Origin: JAUSPI01 sp964454305 | Lineage (GTDB): Bacteria; Desulfobacterota; Syntrophia; Syntrophales; JADFWA01 | Direction: 5' to 3' | Assembly: GCA_964454305.1 (NCBI GenBank) | Contig: CAYVXX010000032.1 | Location: forward strand, 1 to 23,908 | DNA: 23,908 bases | Translations under genes and position numbers: made by a program | Part shown: one piece after another, positions 1-7,101 of the stretch | Layout of the letters: every line of letters begins with the position of its first letter | Position numbering within the stretch: the first letter of the stretch is position 1 | The notes under the pieces: generated by a model | Seen by the model: the letters and a program-made list of their open reading frames with translations, nothing else | Database searches by the model: none | Told to the model about the DNA's origin: nothing

Positions 1-504
<504 letters not shown>

Positions 505-583
505 ATAAATTATTTTATCATTATGTTCGTTGTTTTTGTTAACATTCATATATGCGATTGTAACAATAGAGGTCAGAGAGTTT

Positions 584-699
<116 letters not shown>

Positions 700-708
700 A
701 TTAAATTT

Positions 709-745
709 GCCCCTTCATGTATAAATATGTGGAGGGGCTTTTTTA
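709..745 (+). terminator. Intrinsic terminator of the rRNA operon
   Basis: A GC-rich stem (gccccttc pairing with gaggggc, extended by A-T and G-T pairs) with an AT-rich loop is followed at once by a run of six T residues. It lies 10 nt after the 5S gene, which is where an rRNA operon terminator is expected. Confidence 0.9.
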
Positions 746-847
746 TTAAGGGTTACCCAGAATACCCTGTTCTGTAGACGTGTATGAATAGTTTGAAAAT
801 TAAATCGAACTGAACAGCGAGCGCATTATTCTCCGAATTACTTCGTT

Positions 848-942
848 CCCCGTTGCTTGCGGCGGGGTTAGCGAGCAAATAAAATCAACAATTTTCCTTA
901 ACAGTCGGAGATTCCCCGCAGCTTGCTGCGGGGAGCTTCAAT
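848..942 (-). repeat. Palindromic intergenic repeat, copy A
   Basis: Two hairpins about 46 bp apart bound this element. The first is ccccgttgcttgcggcgggg at 848-867, whose stem uses G-T wobble pairs. The second is ccccgcagcttgctgcgggg at 914-933, with a perfect 9-bp stem. The reverse complement of the whole segment aligns, with small gaps, to 6336-6424. Shared blocks include an 'aagctc' lead-in, the hairpin core gcagcaagctgc, 'aagga' followed by an AT-rich patch, and 'tttgct(c/t)gct'. This suggests a REP- or MITE-like dispersed element. No transposase is nearby. Confidence 0.6.
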
Positions 943-1232
943 TAGGAAATAACGGTTGGCATAGCCACGAATTAGGCTTAAAGCTCCACCTCGCTCGCAG
1001 GGATGGTCAAATTCAAGCAATTTCTTTACTTTACAAGAAATATTTTCCTGTGCTATATTTATTAAGAATAGGAAGCCGGAGGTTAAGTGTCACAATTTAG
1101 AAAGCAATAATAACGTCATTTACAGACCACTTGATTCTGTATGCTGAATTAAGAACTCAGTTTTTCAAAGACCTCTAATTTTGTTTTCTGGAATCTTTTT
1201 TATGATTTGTTGTAGTCACTGGTCATGTGTGT

Positions 1233-1248
1233 TAGTTATAAATAACTA
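1233..1248. promoter_or_regulatory. Perfect 7-bp inverted repeat upstream of yebC
   Basis: The sequence is tagttat-aa-ataacta, a perfect palindrome with a 2-bp centre, 26 bp before the yebC start codon and 12 bp before its ribosome binding site. It could be an operator or part of the promoter region. In AT-rich DNA such a palindrome can also arise by chance. Confidence 0.3.
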
Positions 1249-1274
1249 TAGCACTTTGATAGGAGATGTAGCTG

Positions 1275-2033
1275 ATGTCAGGTCATTCTAAATGGAATAC
1301 GATAAAGAGAAAAAAAGGTGCCGCAGATGCAAAACGAGGGAAGATATTCTCAAAGCTTATAAAAGAGGTAACCCTTGCGGCAAGACTTGGAGGTGGTGAT
1401 CCAGAAGGAAATGCAAGGCTTAGACAAGCTATCATGGTGGCAAAGGCAGAAAACATGCCGAAGGAAAATATCGAGAGGGCAATTAAGAAGGGTGCAGGCG
1501 AAATTGGGGGTGCTGCATCATACGAGGAAATCATTTATGAGGGGTATGGCCCCGGCGGGGTCGCCGTTTTGATTGAAGTTATGACTGATAATAAAAAAAG
1601 GGCCGTATCAGAGATAAGACATGTATTTTCAAAATATGGTGGAAATCTTGGAGAAAATGGGTGTGTATCGTGGATATTTGAAAAAAAAGGAAACATCATA
1701 TTTGACAAAAAGGAGACAAACGAAGATGCTTTAATGGAACTTGTCCTGGACGCCGGCGGTGATGATATATTAGAGCAGGAAAATGAATATGAAGTTATCA
1801 CCGATCCGGATTCGTTTGAGAGCGTTAAAGAGGCTATTGATAATGCAGGTTTTAAGTATGTGCTGGCACAACTGAGCATGGTCTCGAAGAATACGGTGAA
1901 GTTAGATGGGAAACAGGCTGAACAGATGCTGAGGCTTATGGAGAAGATGGAAGATTGTGATGATGTTCAGAATGTTTATGCCAATTTTGATATTCCCGAT
2001 GAAATAATGGATAAGTTGGATCAACAAAATTAA
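1275..2033 (+). CDS. yebC: YebC/PmpR family (TACO1-like) protein
   Basis: This 252-aa protein is a full-length member of the YebC/TACO1 family. It opens with the family signature MSGHSKWNTIKRKKG, followed by the basic helix AADAKRGKIFSKL. Further family blocks are the 'ENMPKENIERAIKKG' region and the acidic C-terminal third. Members have been described as DNA-binding transcriptional regulators and, more recently, as ribosome-associated factors that help translate difficult stretches such as polyprolines. The sequence alone does not say which role applies. The ATG is preceded by aggag at 1261-1265 with good spacing. It is the first gene of the yebC-ruvCAB cluster, a common arrangement in many bacteria, which supports the assignment. 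No abnormality is seen. Confidence 0.97.
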   Translation: MSGHSKWNTIKRKKGAADAKRGKIFSKLIKEVTLAARLGGGDPEGNARLRQAIMVAKAENMPKENIERAIKKGAGEIGGAASYEEIIYEGYGPGGVAVLIEVMTDNKKRAVSEIRHVFSKYGGNLGENGCVSWIFEKKGNIIFDKKETNEDALMELVLDAGGDDILEQENEYEVITDPDSFESVKEAIDNAGFKYVLAQLSMVSKNTVKLDGKQAEQMLRLMEKMEDCDDVQNVYANFDIPDEIMDKLDQQN

Positions 2034-2105
2034 AGGTTTGGATTGTTGTATGAGGTTCTCAAAAATTCATGGCGAGAGCCAAAAAGGGGGAGATATTTAA
2101 AGGAA

Positions 2106-2585
2106 TTGAGAATTTTAGGGGTTGATCCGGGTATCAATATCACAGGGTACGGTGTTATTGAAAAAGAACGGGACAGGATTGCAGGTATTGTATATGGTGA
2201 GATAAGGCGGGTAAAAGGTGAGCTCTTGTCGAGGTGTTTGGCAAGAATATATGATAATTTGATGGAGGTTATAAAGAGCTCGACACCTGATGCGATAGCC
2301 ATGGAAGATGTGTTCTATGGTAAGAATGTTAAAAGTCTTGTAAAGCAGGCACAGGTCAGGGGAGTAGTAATACTGGCAAGTTTTCATAGTAGTATCCCAA
2401 TTTATGACTATACCCCCCTCGAAGTGAAAAAGGCAGTTGTCGGTTATGGCCGGGCGGAGAAAGGACAGGTTCAGCAGATGGTCAGAACCATATTGAGCCT
2501 TTCAGAATTGCCACCGGTGGATGCCTCAGATGCTTTAGCTATTGCAATCTGTCATTCAAATTTTTTAAAGGCGGTGTCCACCTAA
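2106..2585 (+). CDS. ruvC: Holliday junction resolvase RuvC
   Basis: RuvC is a dimeric Mg-dependent endonuclease that cuts Holliday junctions moved by RuvAB. Read from the TTG at 2106 the protein is 159 aa and begins MRILGVDPG, placing the first catalytic aspartate at D7 as in E. coli RuvC. The other acidic residues are visible: E67 in AMEDVFYGKN, and D139 and D142 in DASDALAIA. The reading frame stays open further upstream to a TTG at 2043, giving 180 aa. That TTG has an aaagg sequence 6 nt before it, while the 2106 start has only gggggag about 13 nt before it. Homology favours 2106, and the ribosome-binding context is ambiguous. No in-frame ATG is available. The stop codon directly abuts the ruvA ATG, indicating translational coupling. 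Confidence 0.93.
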   Translation: MRILGVDPGINITGYGVIEKERDRIAGIVYGEIRRVKGELLSRCLARIYDNLMEVIKSSTPDAIAMEDVFYGKNVKSLVKQAQVRGVVILASFHSSIPIYDYTPLEVKKAVVGYGRAEKGQVQQMVRTILSLSELPPVDASDALAIAICHSNFLKAVST

Positions 2586-3212
2586 ATGATTGCCAGAATA
2601 AACGGAATATTGTTATATAAATCAACTGACTATGCTATAGCTGATGTTAATGGTGTGGGGTATCGTGTCTTTGTCCCGTTAAGTACTTTCTACGAGCTTC
2701 CAGATACCGGTCAGCCTGTCATATTAAATATCTATACACACTTCAAAGCGGATTCGATCGGCCTCTTCGGTTTTAATACCAGAGAGGAGATGGATATCTT
2801 TAAACTGTTGATTCTGGTGACCGGTATAGGGCCGAAACTCGCAGTGAATATCCTTTCCGGTATTTCTGTGGTAGAATTGGCAAAGGCCGTTTCTGAGGGG
2901 GATCTTACAAGGCTGATGAGAATTCCGGGTGTTGGAAAAAAAATGGCTGAAAGAATGATACTTGAGCTTAAGGATAAGGTCTTAAGGCTCGCACCAGAAG
3001 GAGCGGTACCTACTGCCGGTGATGAGAGATTATCCGAAGAAGTGATTGAAGAGGATGCCCTGTCAGCGCTGGTAAACCTTGGTTACAAAAGAAATATCGC
3101 TAAAAACGTTCTGGATAAGGTGATACATGAGTCTTCGGAAGAATTGACGTTCGAAGTTCTCTTAAAGGAAGTGCTGAAAACTTTATCTTATCGACGAGTC
3201 ACGGAGAGATAG
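2586..3212 (+). CDS. ruvA: Holliday junction branch migration protein RuvA
   Basis: RuvA is a 208-aa tetramer that binds the four-way junction and loads the RuvB motor. The N-terminal OB-fold domain starts MIARINGILLYKS. Two helix-hairpin-helix motifs follow: LVTGIGPKLAVNIL at about residues 77-90, and IPGVGKKMAERMI at about 112-124. A linker of variable sequence then leads to the C-terminal domain III (about residues 150-205: EDALSALVNLGYKRNIAKNVLDKV), which contacts RuvB. Length is typical of the family (about 200 aa). The start ATG follows the ruvC stop codon with no gap. The ruvB gene begins about 40 bp downstream, so ruvC, ruvA and ruvB appear to be one transcript. Confidence 0.97.
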   Translation: MIARINGILLYKSTDYAIADVNGVGYRVFVPLSTFYELPDTGQPVILNIYTHFKADSIGLFGFNTREEMDIFKLLILVTGIGPKLAVNILSGISVVELAKAVSEGDLTRLMRIPGVGKKMAERMILELKDKVLRLAPEGAVPTAGDERLSEEVIEEDALSALVNLGYKRNIAKNVLDKVIHESSEELTFEVLLKEVLKTLSYRRVTER

Positions 3213-3253
3213 CGATAAAATAACTTACCCCTGTAGAACAGAGATTGTGCGTT

Positions 3254-4273
3254 ATGGAACATTCTGTGGTGAGCCCGACGAAATTCGACAATGAAAATGG
3301 GTATGAACGGTCACTGCGTCCAAAAACTCTTGTTGAGTTTGTGGGACAGGAGAAGATAAAAGATAACCTTTCCATATTCATTGAGGCTGCCAGAAGGAGA
3401 GGTGAAGCTCTTGATCATGTTCTCCTCTACGGTCCTCCCGGACTGGGGAAGACCACCCTCGCTTATATCGTGGCCCAAGAGATGGGAGTTGATATTAAAG
3501 TTACCTCAGGTCCCGTTATAGAACGCCCGGGAGACTTAGCCGCAATCCTTACAAATCTTCACGAACATGATATTCTGTTTATCGATGAGATTCATAGGCT
3601 TTCCCATGTTGTAGAGGAAATTCTATACCCTGCGATGGAGGATTATCATATCGATATTCTAATCGGCCAGGGACCTTCCGCACGTTCAATGAAGCTGGAG
3701 ATTCCTAAGTTTACTCTGATGGGCGCAACTACCAGAGCAGGGCTTCTTACATCGCCACTTCGTGATCGCTTCGGCATGAGTTTTCGACTTGAATTTTATA
3801 CCCCTGCAGAACTTTCAATCATTGTTAAAAGATCGGCTAATATATTGTCTGTGAGACTTGATGATGAAGGGGCTTATGAAATAGCCGGCCGGTCGCGAGG
3901 TACTCCCCGCATAGCGAACCGCCTTCTTAAAAGGGTACGGGATTTTGCTGAAGTTAGGGCGGATGGCTTAATTAACAAAAAGGTAGCCATTGATGCCTTG
4001 GAAATGCTAGCAGTTGATGATAGGGGGTTTGATCAGATGGACCGGAAGATATTATTAACCTTGATTGATAAATTTAATGGTGGCCCGGCAGGAATTGATA
4101 ATCTGTCATCTGCAATAGGTGAGGAAAGAGGTACTATTGAGGATGTCTATGAGCCATACCTTATTCAGGAGGGATACCTTCACAGGACAACAAGAGGGAG
4201 GGTAGCTACGAAAATTGCGTATGAGCATTTTGGGAAAGAGTGGGGGGATAATAACCAAGAAGAATTATTTTAG
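3254..4273 (+). CDS. ruvB: Holliday junction helicase subunit RuvB
   Basis: RuvB is the hexameric AAA+ ATPase that drives branch migration with RuvA. From ATG 3254 it is 339 aa, the normal family length. Visible elements are Walker A GPPGLGKTT at residues 60-68, Walker B with DEIHR at about 111-115, sensor 1 GATTRAG, and the arginine-finger region TSPLRDRFG. The C-terminal winged helix (DRKILLTLIDKFNGGPAGIDNLSSAIGEE) ends with the QEGYLHRTTRGRVAT strand. An upstream TTG at 3245 adds only three residues. ATG is preferred, although no strong ribosome binding site is seen before either start. It is the last of the ruv genes, and 158 bp separate it from queH. Confidence 0.97.
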   Translation: MEHSVVSPTKFDNENGYERSLRPKTLVEFVGQEKIKDNLSIFIEAARRRGEALDHVLLYGPPGLGKTTLAYIVAQEMGVDIKVTSGPVIERPGDLAAILTNLHEHDILFIDEIHRLSHVVEEILYPAMEDYHIDILIGQGPSARSMKLEIPKFTLMGATTRAGLLTSPLRDRFGMSFRLEFYTPAELSIIVKRSANILSVRLDDEGAYEIAGRSRGTPRIANRLLKRVRDFAEVRADGLINKKVAIDALEMLAVDDRGFDQMDRKILLTLIDKFNGGPAGIDNLSSAIGEERGTIEDVYEPYLIQEGYLHRTTRGRVATKIAYEHFGKEWGDNNQEELF

Positions 4274-4418
4274 GTCTTCAACTATCATCTGTCAGGATTT
4301 AGCATGTTAAGAAGACATAAGTCAGTAGACAGAATAAAATGAAATTATCTCCTAAATTCTAATCTTACTTTGTACCGCTGTACTCTGTTGATTTGGAATA
4401 AAGGCAACTATTTGAGAT

Positions 4419-4434
4419 AGGAGCTAAGACCATA
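4419..4434 (+). promoter_or_regulatory. Ribosome binding site and ATA start codon of queH
   Basis: The Shine-Dalgarno sequence aggag (4419-4423) is followed after 8 nt by ATA (4432-4434). This spacing would be ideal for an ATG. It decides the queH start, because no standard start codon exists in frame upstream of the conserved cysteine motif. Confidence 0.65.
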
Positions 4435-4962
4435 AAAATTTTACTCCATATTTGCTGTGCCCCCTGTGCGATATACCCGCTGAAGATATTAAGAGAAAGC
4501 GGTCATAATGTTTTTGGCTTCTTTTATAACCCTAACATTCATCCTTATCTTGAATATAAAAGACGGTTTGATACTCTTGGGGAGTATGCTGTCAGTGTAG
4601 GTTTGAGGATTGTTTCACATGAAGAGTATCCGATGGAAGAGTTTTTGAGAAGTGTAGTTTTTAGAGAAGACAACAGGTGTAGGTATTGTTATTATTCGCG
4701 CTTGGAAAATACCGTACTTATTGCCAAAAGAGAGAAAATGGAAGGTTTCACAACAACACTTCTATACAGTAAATTTCAAGATCACGAGATGATCAAAGAT
4801 ATCGGGGAGAGTCTGTCGAAGAAACATGGAATCGAGTTCTTCTATCAGGATTTTCGTAAAGGATGGAAGGAGGGGATCAGGATATCCAAAGATTTGGGTA
4901 TGTACAGACAACAGTATTGCGGATGTATCTACAGCGAAAAAGAAAGATTCAATAACAAGTAA
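4432..4962 (+). CDS. queH: Epoxyqueuosine reductase QueH, apparent ATA start
   Basis: QueH (formerly DUF208) reduces epoxyqueuosine to queuosine in tRNA, the last step of the pathway, using an iron-sulfur cluster. It replaces QueG in many bacteria. Read from 4432 the protein is 176 aa and begins (M)KILLHICCAPC. All family cysteines are present: C8, C9 and C12; C83 and C86 in CRYCYYSRL; and C163 and C165 in YCGCIYS. The frame opens after a TAA at 4399-4401. It contains no ATG, GTG or TTG until a TTG at 4603, which would remove the first cysteine cluster. Codon 4432 is ATA, exactly where homologues have ATG, and aggag at 4419-4423 lies 8 nt before it. I therefore infer an AUA start, or an ATG-to-ATA mutation or base error. 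Confidence 0.88.
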   Translation: MKILLHICCAPCAIYPLKILRESGHNVFGFFYNPNIHPYLEYKRRFDTLGEYAVSVGLRIVSHEEYPMEEFLRSVVFREDNRCRYCYYSRLENTVLIAKREKMEGFTTTLLYSKFQDHEMIKDIGESLSKKHGIEFFYQDFRKGWKEGIRISKDLGMYRQQYCGCIYSEKERFNNK

Positions 4963-4993
4963 AAATAGTAATATCTTCCGATTCCTCATCAAA

Positions 4994-5013
4994 GTGTGTC
5001 TTTTACGACACAC
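4994..5013. repeat. Hairpin downstream of queH
   Basis: This is a perfect 7-bp stem, gtgtgtc-ttttac-gacacac, 31 nt after the queH stop codon. It is not followed by a T run, so it is at most a weak terminator, an mRNA-end stabiliser or an operator for the following lpxC region. Confidence 0.35.
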
Positions 5014-5129
5014 ATAACGAGAGTGAAATACTTCCATTCTTTTCCCACGACTAATGGCCTGCGGAAAAATATGTTGAATTTCAGTGAGTTATAGCCGTTA
5101 TATTATTTGGATGTGATTATAACTGTAGC

Positions 5130-5138
5130 TGGTATGAT
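5130..5138 (+). promoter_or_regulatory. Possible extended -10 promoter of lpxC
   Basis: The sequence tggtatgat has a TATGAT -10-like box with the upstream TG of extended -10 promoters, about 94 bp before the lpxC start. There is no good -35 at the usual spacing. An alternative is ttgaat at 5074-5079 with tatatt at 5099-5104, spaced 19 bp. Either could serve; both are weak calls. Confidence 0.25.
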
Positions 5139-5231
5139 TGTTGCTCTATTTTAAAGAGAAGGGAAACGTTAAAAATACAATTTTCCCCAAGTTTTCTAAT
5201 CTAAAAATAATACCTATTTGCAGGGAGTGTT

Positions 5232-6173
5232 ATGCGTTTGCAGAGAACGGTAAAGAGCGAAATAGGATGTAAAAGCGTGGGTTTGCACTCAGGCAGAAAA
5301 GTTAACATGACAATAAAACCTGCCGGGGTTGATGAAGGGATAATCTTTGTTCGTAAGGACTTATCGGAAAATAATATAATCAAGGCCGAGTTGAAAAGTG
5401 TGTGTGATACAACACTGGCAACTACTTTGGGAGTAAATGGGACAATGGTTTCAACGGTTGAGCATTTGCTTTCTGCTTTTAATGGGATGGGTGTGGATAA
5501 TGCCGTTGTTGAGATAGATTCACCTGAAATTCCGATTATGGATGGAAGTGCCCTGCCTTTTGTTGACTTGTTAAAGAGTGTCGGAACAATCGCTCAGGGA
5601 AAATGTAAGAAATTACTGGTCGTAAAGGAGATAATCTCTGTAAAGGATGGAGAGTGCTGGGCAGTGCTTATGCCATCACCGGAATTTAAAATTACTTACG
5701 AAATTGAATTTGAACATCCGTTGATCGGTGAACAATTATATCATATGGTTTTTTCTGATATTGAATATGAAAAAAATATTTGTGCAGCACGAACCTTCGG
5801 ATTTTTAAAAGATGTTGAGTACCTTCAAGCAAAGGGATTAGCTCTCGGAGGTTCTTTGAAGAATGCGGTTGTCCTGGATGATGAAAAAATTATCAATAAA
5901 GAAGGACTCAGATTTTCTGATGAATTTGTAAAGCATAAGATCCTCGATGCCATTGGGGATCTATCTCTTTTGGGTATGCCGATTATAGGTCATTTCGTAG
6001 CTTATAAATCGGGACACAGATTGAATAATTTGCTCCTTACAGAACTCTTAGCGAATGAAGAAAGCTGGAAGATAGTAAATTATTTGGATGAGGATGAAGA
6101 AAGAGATGAAACAATTAATGCCCCCACTTTTAGTGTTCTGGATGCAATTCCCTTCCAAAGTAGTTCTCAGTAA
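5232..6173 (+). CDS. lpxC: UDP-3-O-acyl-N-acetylglucosamine deacetylase LpxC
   Basis: LpxC is the zinc deacetylase that makes the committed step of lipid A synthesis, acting in the cytoplasm on UDP-3-O-acyl-GlcNAc. The 313-aa length is normal for the family. The zinc ligands are visible: H78 in STVEHLLSA, and H235 and D239 in KHKILDAIGDL. The catalytic histidine is H262 in YKSGHRLNN. Other family blocks are the N-terminal GLHSGRKV and the AARTFGFL segment. The ATG is preceded by a gggag ribosome binding site. Its presence shows that the organism has a lipopolysaccharide outer membrane. It stands alone between two long spacers and is not in the usual lpx or fts cluster. Confidence 0.98.
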   Translation: MRLQRTVKSEIGCKSVGLHSGRKVNMTIKPAGVDEGIIFVRKDLSENNIIKAELKSVCDTTLATTLGVNGTMVSTVEHLLSAFNGMGVDNAVVEIDSPEIPIMDGSALPFVDLLKSVGTIAQGKCKKLLVVKEIISVKDGECWAVLMPSPEFKITYEIEFEHPLIGEQLYHMVFSDIEYEKNICAARTFGFLKDVEYLQAKGLALGGSLKNAVVLDDEKIINKEGLRFSDEFVKHKILDAIGDLSLLGMPIIGHFVAYKSGHRLNNLLLTELLANEESWKIVNYLDEDEERDETINAPTFSVLDAIPFQSSSQ

Positions 6174-6335
6174 GTTTAAAAATACTGCCAGAGAATTTTA
6201 CTCAGATTGCTTTTTCCAAATAGCGCTTGCTTTTTAGCTCCCAGTTTCTTAACATATTCCGATATACAATTGATATGGAAGCTTTGAAAAACTGATAAAT
6301 ATGGTTTTGAGAGCGAATTGAGATTTTTTGCAAAC

Positions 6336-6424
6336 CATTAAAGCTCTCTCTGCAGCAAGCTGCAGCGTAGTTTTTAAATGTAAGGAACAATTTTGTTACA
6401 TTTGCTTGCTATGCTCGCTGTGCA
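6336..6424 (+). repeat. Palindromic intergenic repeat, copy B
   Basis: This is a degenerate copy of the element at 848-942, in opposite orientation. The hairpin is ctgcagc-aa-gctgcag at 6350-6365. Relative to copy A, one C-G pair of the stem has become T-A on both arms, so pairing is kept. The following 'gtaaggaacaattttgttaca' type AT-rich segment and 'tttgcttgctatgctcgctg' also match copy A with gaps. The second GC-rich hairpin of copy A is largely decayed here. Confidence 0.55.
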
Positions 6425-6482
6425 CTTTCTTGATCGAAACGTATTAATTTCAAAATGAAAGTCGATGGAAGTTTGGTGGGTA

Positions 6483-6508
6483 TCCTTTCAAAAAGGAATC
6501 TTTTTCAA
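6483..6508 (+). terminator. Weak hairpin with T-rich tail before the DUF4390 operon
   Basis: A 6-bp stem, tccttt-caa-aaagga (6483-6497), is followed by atctttttc. The stem is AT-rich and weak. It could be a terminator for upstream transcription or a leader attenuator, and I cannot separate these from sequence. Confidence 0.3.
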
Positions 6509-6531
6509 AAGTCTTATTAGTAAGGATTTTA

Positions 6532-7101
6532 ATGTTAAAAAAATTTTTTCTTTTACCAGTATTTTTGGCATATTTCCTGTTAATTCTCGTTCCTGTCAGA
6601 TCTTATTGTATGGAAGCGAGAGTAACAGATTTTTTAGTGACGAATACTGCCGATGATGTACTGGTTTACTTCAGAGTGACTAACTGTTTTACAGAAGATA
6701 TGGAAAAGGCTGTCTTGGCCGGTATACCCACTACTTTCACTTTTTTACTGGAATTGTACAAGGAACGGGGATACTGGTTTGATAAAAAAGAGTACCGCCG
6801 GGAGATAAAGCACACTATTAAGTATGATAATGTAAAAAAGATCTTCTATGTTTCGCTTACCGAAAATGGAGGAAAACCAATGGCGTTCAGTGATTTTGAT
6901 GAGGCAAAGAGGGCCATGGCGGAGCTGAACGGTGTAGCTGTTGTCCCTCTTAAACTCCTAAAAAGAGAAGGGCAATACTATATAAGAGCGAAAGCACAGT
7001 TGGACAAGGTACGTCTGCCTTTGCGCATGGAATATATTTTATTCTTTGTTTCCATGTGGGATTTCGAAACAGATTGGTATAAACAGGGATTTGTCTATTG
7101 A
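6532..7101 (+). CDS. DUF4390 family exported protein
   Basis: This 189-aa protein has an N-terminal hydrophobic signal sequence or anchor (residues about 4-25, MLKKFFLLPVFLAYFLLILV) followed by a soluble domain. That domain is rich in alternating strands, starting at ARVTDFLVTNTADDVLVYFRV. The overall pattern fits the DUF4390 family: a beta-rich start, the GIPTTFTFLLELY segment, a YDNVKKIFYVSL strand, and a C-terminal LPLRMEYILFFVSMWDFETDWYKQGF block. Function is unknown. DUF4390 genes commonly sit directly before NtrY-type kinases, and here the stop codon overlaps the kinase ATG by one base (tgATG). This suggests coupled translation and a shared periplasmic role, perhaps in sensing (inference). 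The ribosome binding site is aagga, 5 nt before the ATG. Confidence 0.85.
   Translation: MLKKFFLLPVFLAYFLLILVPVRSYCMEARVTDFLVTNTADDVLVYFRVTNCFTEDMEKAVLAGIPTTFTFLLELYKERGYWFDKKEYRREIKHTIKYDNVKKIFYVSLTENGGKPMAFSDFDEAKRAMAELNGVAVVPLKLLKREGQYYIRAKAQLDKVRLPLRMEYILFFVSMWDFETDWYKQGFVY

Larger units (their letters stand above)
746..1274. other. Intergenic spacer between rRNA operon and yebC
   Basis: This 529-bp AT-rich stretch has no convincing reading frame. It contains two GC-rich hairpins at 848-867 and 914-933 that belong to a longer repeat annotated separately. It also has a 7-bp inverted repeat just upstream of yebC at 1233-1248. A stretch at about 975-1005 (cttaaagctcc followed by a GC-rich patch) may be a further decayed piece of the same repeat. 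The yebC promoter must lie in the last part, but I could not choose a convincing -35/-10 pair. Confidence 0.6.
6174..6531. other. Intergenic spacer between lpxC and the DUF4390 operon
   Basis: These 358 bp have no believable gene. They hold copy B of the palindromic repeat (6336-6424) and a small hairpin (6483-6497, tccttt-caa-aaagga) followed by a T-rich stretch, 35 bp before the DUF4390 start. The promoter for the downstream two-component operon should lie here, but I cannot point to a convincing one. Confidence 0.6.

Noticed and set aside
1535..1879. 114-aa minus-strand frame inside yebC
   Set aside because: It overlaps a confident gene and its composition is that of an antisense frame, without an independent promoter or ribosome binding site.
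4603..4962. 119-aa version of queH starting at TTG 4603
   Set aside because: It would remove the essential N-terminal cysteine cluster (HICCAPC) encoded just upstream in the same open frame.
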